Part shown: in pieces, positions 52,301 through 59,982 of the stretch | How the letters are laid out: the number at the start of each line of letters is the position of its first letter | Numbering within the stretch: position 1 is the stretch's first letter | Origin: JAKAGZ01 sp964412105 | GTDB lineage: Bacteria; Bacteroidota; Ignavibacteria; Ignavibacteriales; Ignavibacteriaceae | Assembly: GCA_964412105.1 (NCBI GenBank) | Contig: CAYPNM010000005.1 | Span: forward strand, 1 to 64,000 | Direction: 5' to 3' | DNA length: 64,000 nucleotides | Position numbers and translations under genes: made by a program | Notes under the pieces: model-generated | Told to the model about the DNA's origin: nothing | The model's database searches: none | Seen by the model: only the letters and a program-made list of their open reading frames with translations

Positions 52301-52769
52301 GATTGAACAACAGACACAACTTCAAAGACTGGCTCAGCAACAAGAACAGATAAGGAAAAGCCTTGAACAGTTAAATAATGAAGCAAAAGCATCAGGCAGG
52401 TCCAAGACCTTGGCTGCAAGTATAGATAAAATGCTTCAACAGATGCAGGAAGTTGTTACTAATATGAAATCACAAAAACTGGACGACAATGTGGTTCAGG
52501 AACAGGAGCATATTTTATCAAGAATGCTTGATGCACAAAGATCTGTAAATGAAAGGGATTATGAAAAAGAAAGAGAATCTTTCACGGGTAAGGATATCGT
52601 CCGCGAATCTCCGGCAGAATTAAATTTATCTTCAGACAAAGGTAGGAATAAAATTAGAGATGAACTTAATAAAGCTGTGCAGGAAGGATTTTCAAAAGAT
52701 TACGAAGAATTGATTAGGAAATATTATGAAGAATTGCAAAAGGAAAACGTGAATTCGAGCAATAAATAA
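49380..52769 (+). CDS. Large membrane protein of the DUF4175-like type with long coiled coil
   Basis: 1129-aa protein. Three hydrophobic segments lie in the first 180 residues (about 22-42, 58-78 and 160-180), then a beta-rich extracytoplasmic part (about 185-505), then a long Gln/Lys/Glu-rich coiled coil (about 515-1000) with heptad-like QQLQQAMENYKF-type stretches, and a Met/Gln-rich region (about 900-990: SGGQGQGGMMSLMQQMGIM). It matches the DUF4175-type proteins that follow DUF4159 genes in Bacteroidota. The TTG at 49380 is a weak start with no clear ribosome-binding site, so the N-terminus may be a few residues shorter. Function unknown. Confidence 0.7.
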   Translation: MRNQSTYYKEIIAKLECLVKREYFLFAAIGIQSTVIIGILIFLSFSFGEALFHFESLVRTILFVIFLVFTIGVFVFLFVVPILKYFNIIRKTDYYKVAAKAGNNFQFLKDDLLNAMQLVSVENSTRNYSISLIDAAFLNVYEKAKSIKFESIVSFAKAKELFKYLLVTFIISSILFLLVNPLNAAAFRLINFNKEFIPPAKYSFEIYPGNIQLTKGDDISILVKVNGPIPKNVFIATKGKDETQFEFQSLMRDSLGEYNYDLKSVRNSFTYFAKADEISSVKYSVVVIDRPIIKTLDETIAPPSYSKLSFVEQKDNGNITALPGSNVKINISSTKGLSTAKIVFGDSTAVNLNISGNNANGSFRIKKDNSYRIIITDSKGNENLSPITYSIKTIQDLYPSIMLISPDGNVNLPVDNRVNLFAKINDDYGFSKMTLNYRLSSSRYKETEPEFRSVQIPIDKNSKEQDINYIWNLSDMQLTEDDVVTYYLEVFDNDNINGPKSSKTSSLTIRVPSLDEMLSQADNTQNSAVNDLQETLQQAQDLKKELEKIAQDLRQNKKDISWDEKQKIEKTIDQFKRMQEKADEIGKKIDEMKKSLQQNNLLSKETLEKYSELQKLFDSLSNDEMKKAMQNMQNLLQTLDRQQIQQAMENYKFNEEQFRAGIERTMNLLKRIQAEQKVNDLVKRIDQLAKKQENLQKETKISKGKDKNELGDKQNDISEDLKNLKENMNDLSDKMKELKDLPNKELDSLQQKFDTQNNQQLSKEASEKIQQNQNQLAMQNQQQIMQNMQEMKKGMKQLQQSMARQSQIQTFLDMMKITDNLISLSKQQEKLKNSSENMDPNSSGFKKNSEQQNDIQNNLEKTLQQMSALSQKTFAITPEMGKALGDANRAMLKSLEAMQNRNGNQAMNEQSNAMKDLNDAASLMKSSMEQMMSGGQGQGGMMSLMQQMGIMSQQQMSLNNLTQMLQQAMHGSMTIEQQTQLQRLAQQQEQIRKSLEQLNNEAKASGRSKTLAASIDKMLQQMQEVVTNMKSQKLDDNVVQEQEHILSRMLDAQRSVNERDYEKERESFTGKDIVRESPAELNLSSDKGRNKIRDELNKAVQEGFSKDYEELIRKYYEELQKENVNSSNK

Positions 52770-52770
52770 A

Positions 52771-53622
52771 TCAAACCGGATCAATATGCACAAACACTTT
52801 CTGAATCTCTTCTATCGATTCAATTGCCTTCTGAACTTTTTTCCCTATATCATGAGATTTATGAGTAGATAAATTCTTATCAACTTCGATATGGATCTCA
52901 ATGTGAAAATTATTCCCAACGTAATGGGATCTCAAATCGTTCATTCCCTTTACCCCATCTATCTTTAATGCACGGTTGGCAATTTCAAGTATTATTTTTT
53001 CATCTGCTGCTTTTCCCATAAGATAGTCAATATTTTCACGGGCAATTTCATAGCCGGATTTTAAAATAAAAAGTGAAATTAGTATTCCTGCTATTCCATC
53101 AATGTAAGGCAAACCGATTTGCACTCCTATAACTCCGATTAATGACAAAGAGGAAGCTAATACATCATTGAGACTATCAACCGCACTTGCACGTAATCCA
53201 GGGCTGCGGAATGTATTACCGACTCTTGCTTGGTATCTGGTCAAAAATATCTTCGCCAGGATTGTGACTATGAGAATTGAATAAACAAGGATATTTATTT
53301 TATAATGTTCAGGGTGCAAAATTCGATTCACTGAAGCTTCGATCAGATTAATTGCTACAATAGCTGTAAATAGTGCAATTAGAAATACTGCTATTGGCTG
53401 GGCGGCATTATGTCCAAACTGGTGATCGTCATCGGGTTTCTTAAGTGATATCCTTACGCTTATCATTATTGCCGCCGAAGAAACTATATCGGTAAGCGAA
53501 TTGATCGCATCTGAAATTACAGCGATCGAGTTTGAAATTATCCCGGCAAACGCTTTAATCAGAAAAAGGAAAATATTTGCAAGAAGCGAAAGGTTTGCAG
53601 CTCTTTTAAGAAGTTTAGCCAT
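52771..53622 (-). CDS. Cation diffusion facilitator transporter
   Basis: 283-aa CDF antiporter with six hydrophobic segments and a C-terminal cytoplasmic domain (about 205-283). By alignment with E. coli YiiP (site A: D45, D49, H153, D157), the corresponding residues here are N41, D45, D149 and D153, i.e. an Asn/Asp/Asp/Asp site, a pattern associated with manganese-type CDFs. The ATG at 53622 is used; a TTG 6 bases upstream is possible. It ends 2 bases after the DUF4175-like gene, convergently. Confidence 0.9.
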   Translation of the reverse strand: MAKLLKRAANLSLLANIFLFLIKAFAGIISNSIAVISDAINSLTDIVSSAAIMISVRISLKKPDDDHQFGHNAAQPIAVFLIALFTAIVAINLIEASVNRILHPEHYKINILVYSILIVTILAKIFLTRYQARVGNTFRSPGLRASAVDSLNDVLASSLSLIGVIGVQIGLPYIDGIAGILISLFILKSGYEIARENIDYLMGKAADEKIILEIANRALKIDGVKGMNDLRSHYVGNNFHIEIHIEVDKNLSTHKSHDIGKKVQKAIESIEEIQKVFVHIDPV

Positions 53623-54139
53623 AGGCAAAGATAGAAGTTATTCTGTTAAATTGGAAAAACTCTGATAGATATTAGCTTTCCGTTTTCAGATAAGCAAAGA
53701 AATAAAGCATCATTTTGATCCTTTTTTTGCTTAACAATTGGGTTCAAGGTGAGAATTTATGAAATTTTAACCATTCATTGAGTAACTCCAGTTATTGTTT
53801 TGGACCTATTTTAATTCAGACTAAATTTCCGGCATGTTCTTGCATTTCAAATCAGGACACTACTCGATTGTTTTTAATGTCGATCTTTTAAGTGTTTTGT
53901 TTTGAACAAGAAATATTTTGGATTATTTATAAATTGCTTATTTTGAGACACCGGTTATTCAGCTTTGCTCTTTCCCATATTACATATATTTGCATAAATA
54001 GTTGATTGATATATGAACTTCTAAATCATCAATGGTAAAATTGCTTTTTGTTTTTAATATTTCATAATTTCCTTGTGTATTTATTTGGAACACTATTATT
54101 TTATGTTCATTTTCATTGTGTTAAATTGAGATTAAGGGT
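53623..54139. other. 517-base intergenic region, no gene seen
   Basis: AT-rich region between the divergent CDF gene and the histidine kinase operon, probably holding the promoters of both. No open frame with a credible start, no clear hairpin terminator or array was found. Confidence 0.5.
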
Positions 54140-55372
54140 TTGCCTGAATTAAATCAATCATTATTCTGTCAAAAAAATTGTATTTCTTTGTCAAGAAAAG
54201 ACGAAATATTCGAAGTTTTACTTGAAGCATCAGAAGATCTTATCTTTATACTGGATAACAAAGGATGTTTTAAGAGAGTAAATGAAAATGGAGCAGCATT
54301 ACTTGAATTTAGTTCACAGGAGCTATTGGGAAAGCATTTATTGGAGTTTGTGGATCCCAATAGCAATAGAGTCATAGCAAGTTCCTTACAGGAAATATTA
54401 GAATCTAATGAGCTTACAACATTTGAAACCGTATTGGTCTCAAAATCCGGAAAAGAAATAATCTTTCTTATAACTGCAAAAACAATTTTTGATAAGAGTG
54501 TTAAACCCGAATTGCTGGCCGTTGCTAAAGATATTACAAGTCTGCATTATGAGGCCGAACGTGCAAACGACCTGGCAGTCAAATTAATTGAAGCACAAAG
54601 ATTAATAGCAATTGAAAGAGAACGCACAAATCGAAGAAATACAATTATTGATGAACTGGCTCGACTTAAGAATGAATTTATATCAAATGTCTCGCACGAA
54701 CTCAGGACTCCGCTTGCGTCTATTATAGGGTATTCGGAGGCAATACTATCTGATCCTAATATGCCGAAGGAGGTTCAAACAGAATTTACTGAAATTATAT
54801 TAAAAGAAAGCAAAAAGCTGGCAGGCCTGGTTAATAATGTACTTGACATAACAAAAATTGAAGGCGGTGAAATTCAACTTGATCGGAGTAATTTTAATAT
54901 TATTGAAGTTTTGAATGATGTAATTGAAAAATTCAAACCGCTAATAAAGGAACATGGGCTTTCACTGAGTTGTGATATTTCTGCAGATGAAGTCATTATA
55001 AACGCTGATAAGGAAAAGTTAAGACAGGTTTTTGAAGGATTGTTAAATAATGCGATAAAATTTACGGACTCAGGCGGTAGAATTTTTGTTGGTGCCCGAA
55101 GCTTATATAAGGAAATTGAGATAATAATCAGCGATACTGGTATTGGAATACCCGAAAATGATATTCTAAATATTTTTCAGAAATTCTATAGGGTTAGCAG
55201 ACCAGGGAAGCAGATCTCAGGTACCGGACTGGGCTTGGTATTTGTCAAACAAATCGTAGATTTACATAAAGGATTAATCACAGTAAACAGTGAAGCAAAT
55301 ATGGGAACATCTTTTGTAATCAAATTACCTAAGGAAAATAAATTACAACAAACAAATAAAGGCCTAAAGTGA
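54140..55372 (+). CDS. PAS-domain sensor histidine kinase
   Basis: 410-aa kinase with no membrane segment, so soluble: PAS domain about 25-135 (ILDNKGCFKRVNENGAALLE), a coiled-coil linker (150-180), HisKA with His186 in VSHELRTPLASIIGYSE, and HATPase_c with NNAIKFTDSGG, DTGIGIP and GTGLGLVFVKQIV. The start is TTG at 54140 after an in-frame stop at 54122-54124. It overlaps the downstream regulator by 4 bases, so the two form an operon, probably detecting a soluble or redox signal through PAS. Confidence 0.9.
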   Translation: MPELNQSLFCQKNCISLSRKDEIFEVLLEASEDLIFILDNKGCFKRVNENGAALLEFSSQELLGKHLLEFVDPNSNRVIASSLQEILESNELTTFETVLVSKSGKEIIFLITAKTIFDKSVKPELLAVAKDITSLHYEAERANDLAVKLIEAQRLIAIERERTNRRNTIIDELARLKNEFISNVSHELRTPLASIIGYSEAILSDPNMPKEVQTEFTEIILKESKKLAGLVNNVLDITKIEGGEIQLDRSNFNIIEVLNDVIEKFKPLIKEHGLSLSCDISADEVIINADKEKLRQVFEGLLNNAIKFTDSGGRIFVGARSLYKEIEIIISDTGIGIPENDILNIFQKFYRVSRPGKQISGTGLGLVFVKQIVDLHKGLITVNSEANMGTSFVIKLPKENKLQQTNKGLK

Positions 55373-56745
55373 ACAAGTTAGTTTTTATAGTAGATGACGA
55401 GCAGTCTATTTCAAAGCTTTTGTCCTATTGGGTTAAGGACAAATGGAAATATGAAGTCGAAATTTTTTCAAATGGGGAGGACATGCTAAAAAAACTGAAT
55501 ATGCGTCCTGATATAATTTTGCTTGATATTATGCTGCCGGGACTTAATGGAATAGAAACCCTGAAACTGATCAAAAAATATGATGAAAACCTGCCGGTTA
55601 TTATGCTATCTGCACAAGGCAGTATTGAAGTTGCTGTTGAATCCCTGCGATTTGGTGCTTTTGATTATTTTCAGAAACCGATTGATATGCAAAAGCTTGA
55701 ACCTGCCTTAAAAAATGCTATTAAGTCATATGACCTCGTAAAGGAAATTGAATCACTTAAGGAAAATATTAAGAAGGAATACAGCTTTGATAATATAATC
55801 TCCTCCGATGGGAAGATGCAAGACGTATTTAAATTAGTATCAAAAGTTTTAAATAATGATATCACTGTATTAATTCATGGTGAAAGCGGTACTGGAAAAG
55901 AGCTGATTGCGAGAGCAATTCACTTTAACGGAAAAAGAAAAGACAAACCTTTCATAGTTGTAAACTGTGCATCTATTCCGCGTGAACTGCTTGAGAGTGA
56001 ATTGTTTGGACATGAAAAAGGATCTTTCACCGGCGCCCATCAACGCAAACTTGGCAAATTTGAAATTGCAAATGAAGGTACTATTTTTCTTGATGAAGTC
56101 GGTGAACTCGAAGTTCTTTTGCAGGCCAAACTTTTGAGAGTCATTCAGGAAAAAGAATTCGAACGAGTCGGAGGTAATGAGCTAATAAAGACGAATGTAA
56201 GAATTATTTCGGCAACAAACATAGAATTAAAGGAGGCCGTTGAGAAAAAACAATTCAGGGAAGATCTATATTACAGGTTAAACTCTTTCCCGATAAATAT
56301 TCCACCTCTTCGTCAAAGGAAAGGCGACATTTTAATACTGGCGGAACATTTTTTGAAAACTTTTAACGATAGACTCGGGAAAAGCATAAAAGGATTTACC
56401 AAAAGAGCCTTGAAATTAGTATATGAATATAACTGGCCCGGGAATATTCGTGAAATGGAAAATACTATTGAAAGATGCCTTATAGTTGCTGAAAAAGATA
56501 TGATTGATATTGAGGATTTGCCATCTCACTTGCGAACCGCGGACCCTGCAGCCTCCATTGAATACAGCGGGTCATTATTCAGCGACGAAACAATAATTCC
56601 TTTTGAAAAATTAAAAGAGGAATCGATAAGGCATGCATTAAAAGTTACTAACGGCAATATTGTGGAAGCAGCCAAGAAATTGCAGCTTGGAAGGGCTACT
56701 ATTTATAGATTGATGGAACGGTATAAAATAGAAAATCGTACTTAA
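55369..56745 (+). CDS. Sigma-54-dependent response regulator, NtrC family (partner of the kinase)
   Basis: 458-aa protein: receiver domain with Asp53 in IILLDIMLPGLNG and KPIDM switch lysine; AAA+ domain with GESGTGKELIARAI, HEKGSFTGA (GAFTGA variant), LDEVGELEV and RQRKGDILILAEHFL; C-terminal Fis-type HTH KKLQLGRATIYRLMERYKI. The GTG start overlaps the kinase stop (GTGA). It is presumably phosphorylated by that kinase and activates sigma-54 promoters; no target promoter was located in the window. A STAS gene follows 23 bases later. Confidence 0.95.
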   Translation: MNKLVFIVDDEQSISKLLSYWVKDKWKYEVEIFSNGEDMLKKLNMRPDIILLDIMLPGLNGIETLKLIKKYDENLPVIMLSAQGSIEVAVESLRFGAFDYFQKPIDMQKLEPALKNAIKSYDLVKEIESLKENIKKEYSFDNIISSDGKMQDVFKLVSKVLNNDITVLIHGESGTGKELIARAIHFNGKRKDKPFIVVNCASIPRELLESELFGHEKGSFTGAHQRKLGKFEIANEGTIFLDEVGELEVLLQAKLLRVIQEKEFERVGGNELIKTNVRIISATNIELKEAVEKKQFREDLYYRLNSFPINIPPLRQRKGDILILAEHFLKTFNDRLGKSIKGFTKRALKLVYEYNWPGNIREMENTIERCLIVAEKDMIDIEDLPSHLRTADPAASIEYSGSLFSDETIIPFEKLKEESIRHALKVTNGNIVEAAKKLQLGRATIYRLMERYKIENRT

Positions 56746-56768
56746 TTTAATTTAAATCAGGAACCTAA

Positions 56769-57110
56769 ATGGATTTTACCAAAGAAAAATATGGTGATGT
56801 GGTGGTCGAGGTTGTTAATCTTGACCGGGCCACTTTAAAGGAAGCCGAAGAGTTTAAACTCACACTAACGCAGGATATTGAAGAAGGGATAAAAAAAATA
56901 GTAGTTGATATTTCACTATGTGAATTCATTGATTCAACATTTCTTGGAGCCCTTGTTGTTTCGCTAAAGAAAATCACTGGGCTTGGTGGTGATCTTAGGC
57001 TTGTAGGATTTCAACCTGCGGTTCATTCTATGTTTGAATTAACAAGAATGTACCGTGTATTTGAATCGTATAAGACGAAAGAGGAAGCTGTCAAAAGTTT
57101 TAGCCAATAA
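56769..57110 (+). CDS. STAS-domain anti-sigma-factor-antagonist-like protein
   Basis: 113-aa single STAS domain: VVVEVVNLDRATLKEAEEFK, VVDISLCEFIDSTFLGALVV and LRLVGFQPAVHSMFELTRM. The phosphorylatable Ser is Ser56 in the IDSTFLG motif, as in SpoIIAA/RsbV. Such proteins bind anti-sigma kinases when unphosphorylated, and their phosphate is removed by PP2C-type SpoIIE phosphatases, one of which is encoded next. No RsbW-type kinase gene is seen in the window. Confidence 0.93.
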   Translation: MDFTKEKYGDVVVEVVNLDRATLKEAEEFKLTLTQDIEEGIKKIVVDISLCEFIDSTFLGALVVSLKKITGLGGDLRLVGFQPAVHSMFELTRMYRVFESYKTKEEAVKSFSQ

Positions 57111-57180
57111 TGATTTTTATAAGAGATTTATCTCTTTCAAATATTCTCATTTATTACATCTCCAAACAAAACAGGCCTGG

Positions 57181-58752
57181 ATGCAAGAAGAGCAAAAAGC
57201 GGTATTGGTAATTGACGATGATTTGACGGTTCGCAAGCTGATTGAGCATCATTTAAAGAAAAATGGATTTATTGCCCTGACTGCCGATAGTTCGGAAGGG
57301 GGTTTCAAACACCTGGAGAAAAGTAAAGTTGATCTTGTATTGTGCGATGTAACGATGCAGGGAATGGATGGTTTTGCTTTCTGCAAGCAGGTAAGAACCG
57401 ACGATAAATTTAAAACGCTTCCTTTTGTTTTTGTAACTGCCAAATCAACAATTAAAGATAAATCTGTTGCCCTTGAAGTTGGTGCTGATGACATTATTAC
57501 TAAGCCTTTCGATATAAATGAGCTTATATTAAAAGTTCGTGCGTTAATCCGTAAAGCTGATATATATAAAATTTACGGAACTGGGATCAAGAGAACAGTT
57601 GAGGAATCTTTTCAAAAGCTGAAAAGTAAAATACTGCTTGTCGACGATGATGAAACGCTATCACGATTATTTCAATATAATTTGAATAAGGAAGGATTTG
57701 AATGTGTCATAGCCGCTAGTGCGCAGGAAGGATATAAAAAAGCCAAATTACTTCAACCTGATTTAATCATTTCTGATATTATGATGCCTGAAACCGATGG
57801 CTACGAATTCAGAAGAATGTTGCTAAAAGATGAAAACCTTAAATATATTCCTTTTGTTTTTTTAACTGCAAAAGGTGCGGAAAGCGACATACTTGAAGGC
57901 TATGAATTGGGTATTACTGATTATGTGATCAAAACGGCTGGGCCAAAGGTAGTTGTTGCTAAGGTTAATGCGATAATAAAAAGTCTTGGTAGCGAGAGAC
58001 AAAAGGCTGTGAATGAATTGCAGCAGGCTGCTGATTCAATGCACGTAAAAGTCGTCCCTGACGAAAGCCCTAAGTTTGAAGGATTTGAAATAAAGCAATG
58101 GCATCAGCCTTTTCAGGGAATACCCGGAGGAGATTTTATCGATTACTTTAGACTGGATGATGATAGCCTTGCAATAATTCTTGGCGATGTAATGGGCAAA
58201 AAATGGGGTGCATGGTATTTTGCTTTTGCTTATGCAGGGTATGTACGAAGTGCAGTTCGGGTTGTGTTGCAGAACAGCAAAGAAAAAACACCAGATTCAA
58301 TTCTTCAACATATTAACCAGTCTGTTTACCAGGATGCGAAAGTTTCCGAAGTATTTGCTACCCTATCGATTCTTGTTCTCAATAATAAAAGCAAAACAAT
58401 AAAGTACACGGGTGCCGGAGATTTACCGGTCATTTGGATTTCGGCATCAAATAGGGAAATCAAAAAGATTAAATCAAAAGGGATGCTGCTGGGTTTTGCC
58501 GAAGATGGAAATTATGAAGATATTACAATTGAAACGAAACCCGGAGATTTAATATTTCTTGTTACAGATGGAATTATTGAAACTAGAAACGCGGGCGGAG
58601 AACAATTCGGAGCAAAGAAACTCGACGAAGCCCTTAAAAATATTTCACCTGAAGATAATCCATTAGAAGCTATAAAAAAGGAATTTATAAATTTTACAGA
58701 GAGTAAATTCGAAGATGATATAAGTTTAATTACTATTAAAAATCAAGATTAA
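57181..58752 (+). CDS. Two-receiver response regulator with SpoIIE-type PP2C phosphatase
   Basis: 523-aa protein. REC1 (about 5-125) has Asp56 in LVLCDVTMQGMDG and KPFDI; REC2 (about 150-265) has Asp199 in LIISDIMMPETDGYEF but ends in VIKTAGPK rather than KPF, so its switch Lys is followed by Thr. The SpoIIE/PP2C domain (about 300-520) starts IKQWHQPFQGIPGGDFIDYF and has LGDVMGKKWGA, TGAGDLPVIW and LVTDGIIETRNAGGEQFG. ATG 57181 is used; the open frame extends back to 57055, overlapping the STAS gene. It probably dephosphorylates the STAS protein under control of the receivers. Confidence 0.9.
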   Translation: MQEEQKAVLVIDDDLTVRKLIEHHLKKNGFIALTADSSEGGFKHLEKSKVDLVLCDVTMQGMDGFAFCKQVRTDDKFKTLPFVFVTAKSTIKDKSVALEVGADDIITKPFDINELILKVRALIRKADIYKIYGTGIKRTVEESFQKLKSKILLVDDDETLSRLFQYNLNKEGFECVIAASAQEGYKKAKLLQPDLIISDIMMPETDGYEFRRMLLKDENLKYIPFVFLTAKGAESDILEGYELGITDYVIKTAGPKVVVAKVNAIIKSLGSERQKAVNELQQAADSMHVKVVPDESPKFEGFEIKQWHQPFQGIPGGDFIDYFRLDDDSLAIILGDVMGKKWGAWYFAFAYAGYVRSAVRVVLQNSKEKTPDSILQHINQSVYQDAKVSEVFATLSILVLNNKSKTIKYTGAGDLPVIWISASNREIKKIKSKGMLLGFAEDGNYEDITIETKPGDLIFLVTDGIIETRNAGGEQFGAKKLDEALKNISPEDNPLEAIKKEFINFTESKFEDDISLITIKNQD

Positions 58753-59828
58753 ACTTCGCTGCTGGCCTGCAGTTTTTCCGTCCTATCTGCTAATTTCAAT
58801 TGTTCAATCAATTCATCCAATTCACCTTCAATAATATTTGCAAGATTGTAGAGTGTCAAACTGATTCTGTGATCGGTAACCCTGTTTTGCGGAAAATTGT
58901 AGGTTCGTATTTTGTCACTACGATCTCCGCTCCCCACCATGGATTTTCTCTGGGCGGAGACTTCTGCGTTTTGCTCTTTCAGTTTCATATCATATAAACG
59001 TGCCCGCAGAACCTTCATCGCTTTTTGCCTGTTCTTTAACTGAGATCTTTCATCCTGGCATTGCACAACAATTCCTGTGGGAATGTGGGTAATTCTTACG
59101 GCGGTTTCGACTTTGTTTACATTCTGACCACCTGCTCCACCTGAACGAAAGATATCTACTCTTAAATCATTCTGGTTAATATCAATTTGAACGTCTTCTG
59201 CTTCCGGCAACACTGCAACAGATGCAGCAGATGTGTGCACTCTTCCATTTGCTTCGGTTTCCGGAACCCGTTGAACGCGGTGTACCCCGCTTTCAAATTT
59301 TAAATTCCCATAAATATTTTCCCCGCTTATTGAAAAGACAGCCTCTTTAATGCCACCACGTCCTGTATCACTAATATCCATAAGCTCAACTTTCCAGGCT
59401 TTTCTTTCTGCAAAACGGGTGTACATTCTGAGTAGATCGCCCGCAAATAAGGCTGCTTCCTCTCCTCCTGTACCCGCACGGATTTCCATTATTATATCTT
59501 TGTTATCATTTGGATCTTTTGGAAGTAAGAGGAATTTAATTTTTTCTTCAAGTGATACTTTCTTTTCCTCAAGTTCAACAAGCTCAGCTTCAGCCAAAGG
59601 AATAAGTTCTTTATCGGCTTTGGAGTGAATTATCTCTTTATTTCCTTCAATGTTTTTTATTATTTCTGTGTATTCTTCATAAGCTTCCATTATTTCAGCC
59701 AGATCGCTTCTTTCCCTGCTCAGACTAACTATCTTTTCCCTGTCGTTCATGAATGTGGGATCGGAAAGTTGCTGGTTTATTTTCTCAAAGCGGTCCCTGA
59801 CTTTTTTTAGTCTATCGAGTATGTTCAT
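58749..59828 (-). CDS. prfA: Peptide chain release factor 1
   Basis: 359-aa RF1, which ends translation at UAA and UAG. The PxT codon-recognition motif is PET in RVQRVPETEANGRVHTSA (RF2 would have SPF), and the peptidyl-hydrolysis motif is GGQ in RSGGAGGQNVNKVETAVRIT. It overlaps the end of the PP2C gene by 4 bases in convergent orientation. Length and domain order are typical. No hemK/prmC gene follows it here. Confidence 0.96.
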   Translation of the reverse strand: MNILDRLKKVRDRFEKINQQLSDPTFMNDREKIVSLSRERSDLAEIMEAYEEYTEIIKNIEGNKEIIHSKADKELIPLAEAELVELEEKKVSLEEKIKFLLLPKDPNDNKDIIMEIRAGTGGEEAALFAGDLLRMYTRFAERKAWKVELMDISDTGRGGIKEAVFSISGENIYGNLKFESGVHRVQRVPETEANGRVHTSAASVAVLPEAEDVQIDINQNDLRVDIFRSGGAGGQNVNKVETAVRITHIPTGIVVQCQDERSQLKNRQKAMKVLRARLYDMKLKEQNAEVSAQRKSMVGSGDRSDKIRTYNFPQNRVTDHRISLTLYNLANIIEGELDELIEQLKLADRTEKLQASSEV

Positions 59829-59927
59829 TTCAATTTTAATTATTAGAGCCTTAAATATACCAAAGGTGATGTTTAAAATCTAAAATAGGAGAATAGTAAA
59901 TTATTAGCATAGATAGAATTTCATAAC

Positions 59928-59967
59928 AAAAAAGGCTGAAGTATTAGAAACCTTCAGCCTCTTTTTT
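59928..59967 (-). terminator. Terminator downstream of the M61 peptidase gene
   Basis: Stem AGGCTGAAG (59933-59941) and CTTCAGCCT (59952-59960), perfect over 9 bases with a 10-base loop. On the minus strand the stem is followed by TTTTTTGTTATG; on the plus strand by CTTTTTT, so it could work both ways. It lies 23 bases after the M61 stop. Confidence 0.85.
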
Positions 59968-59982
59968 AGGTTATATGAGAAA

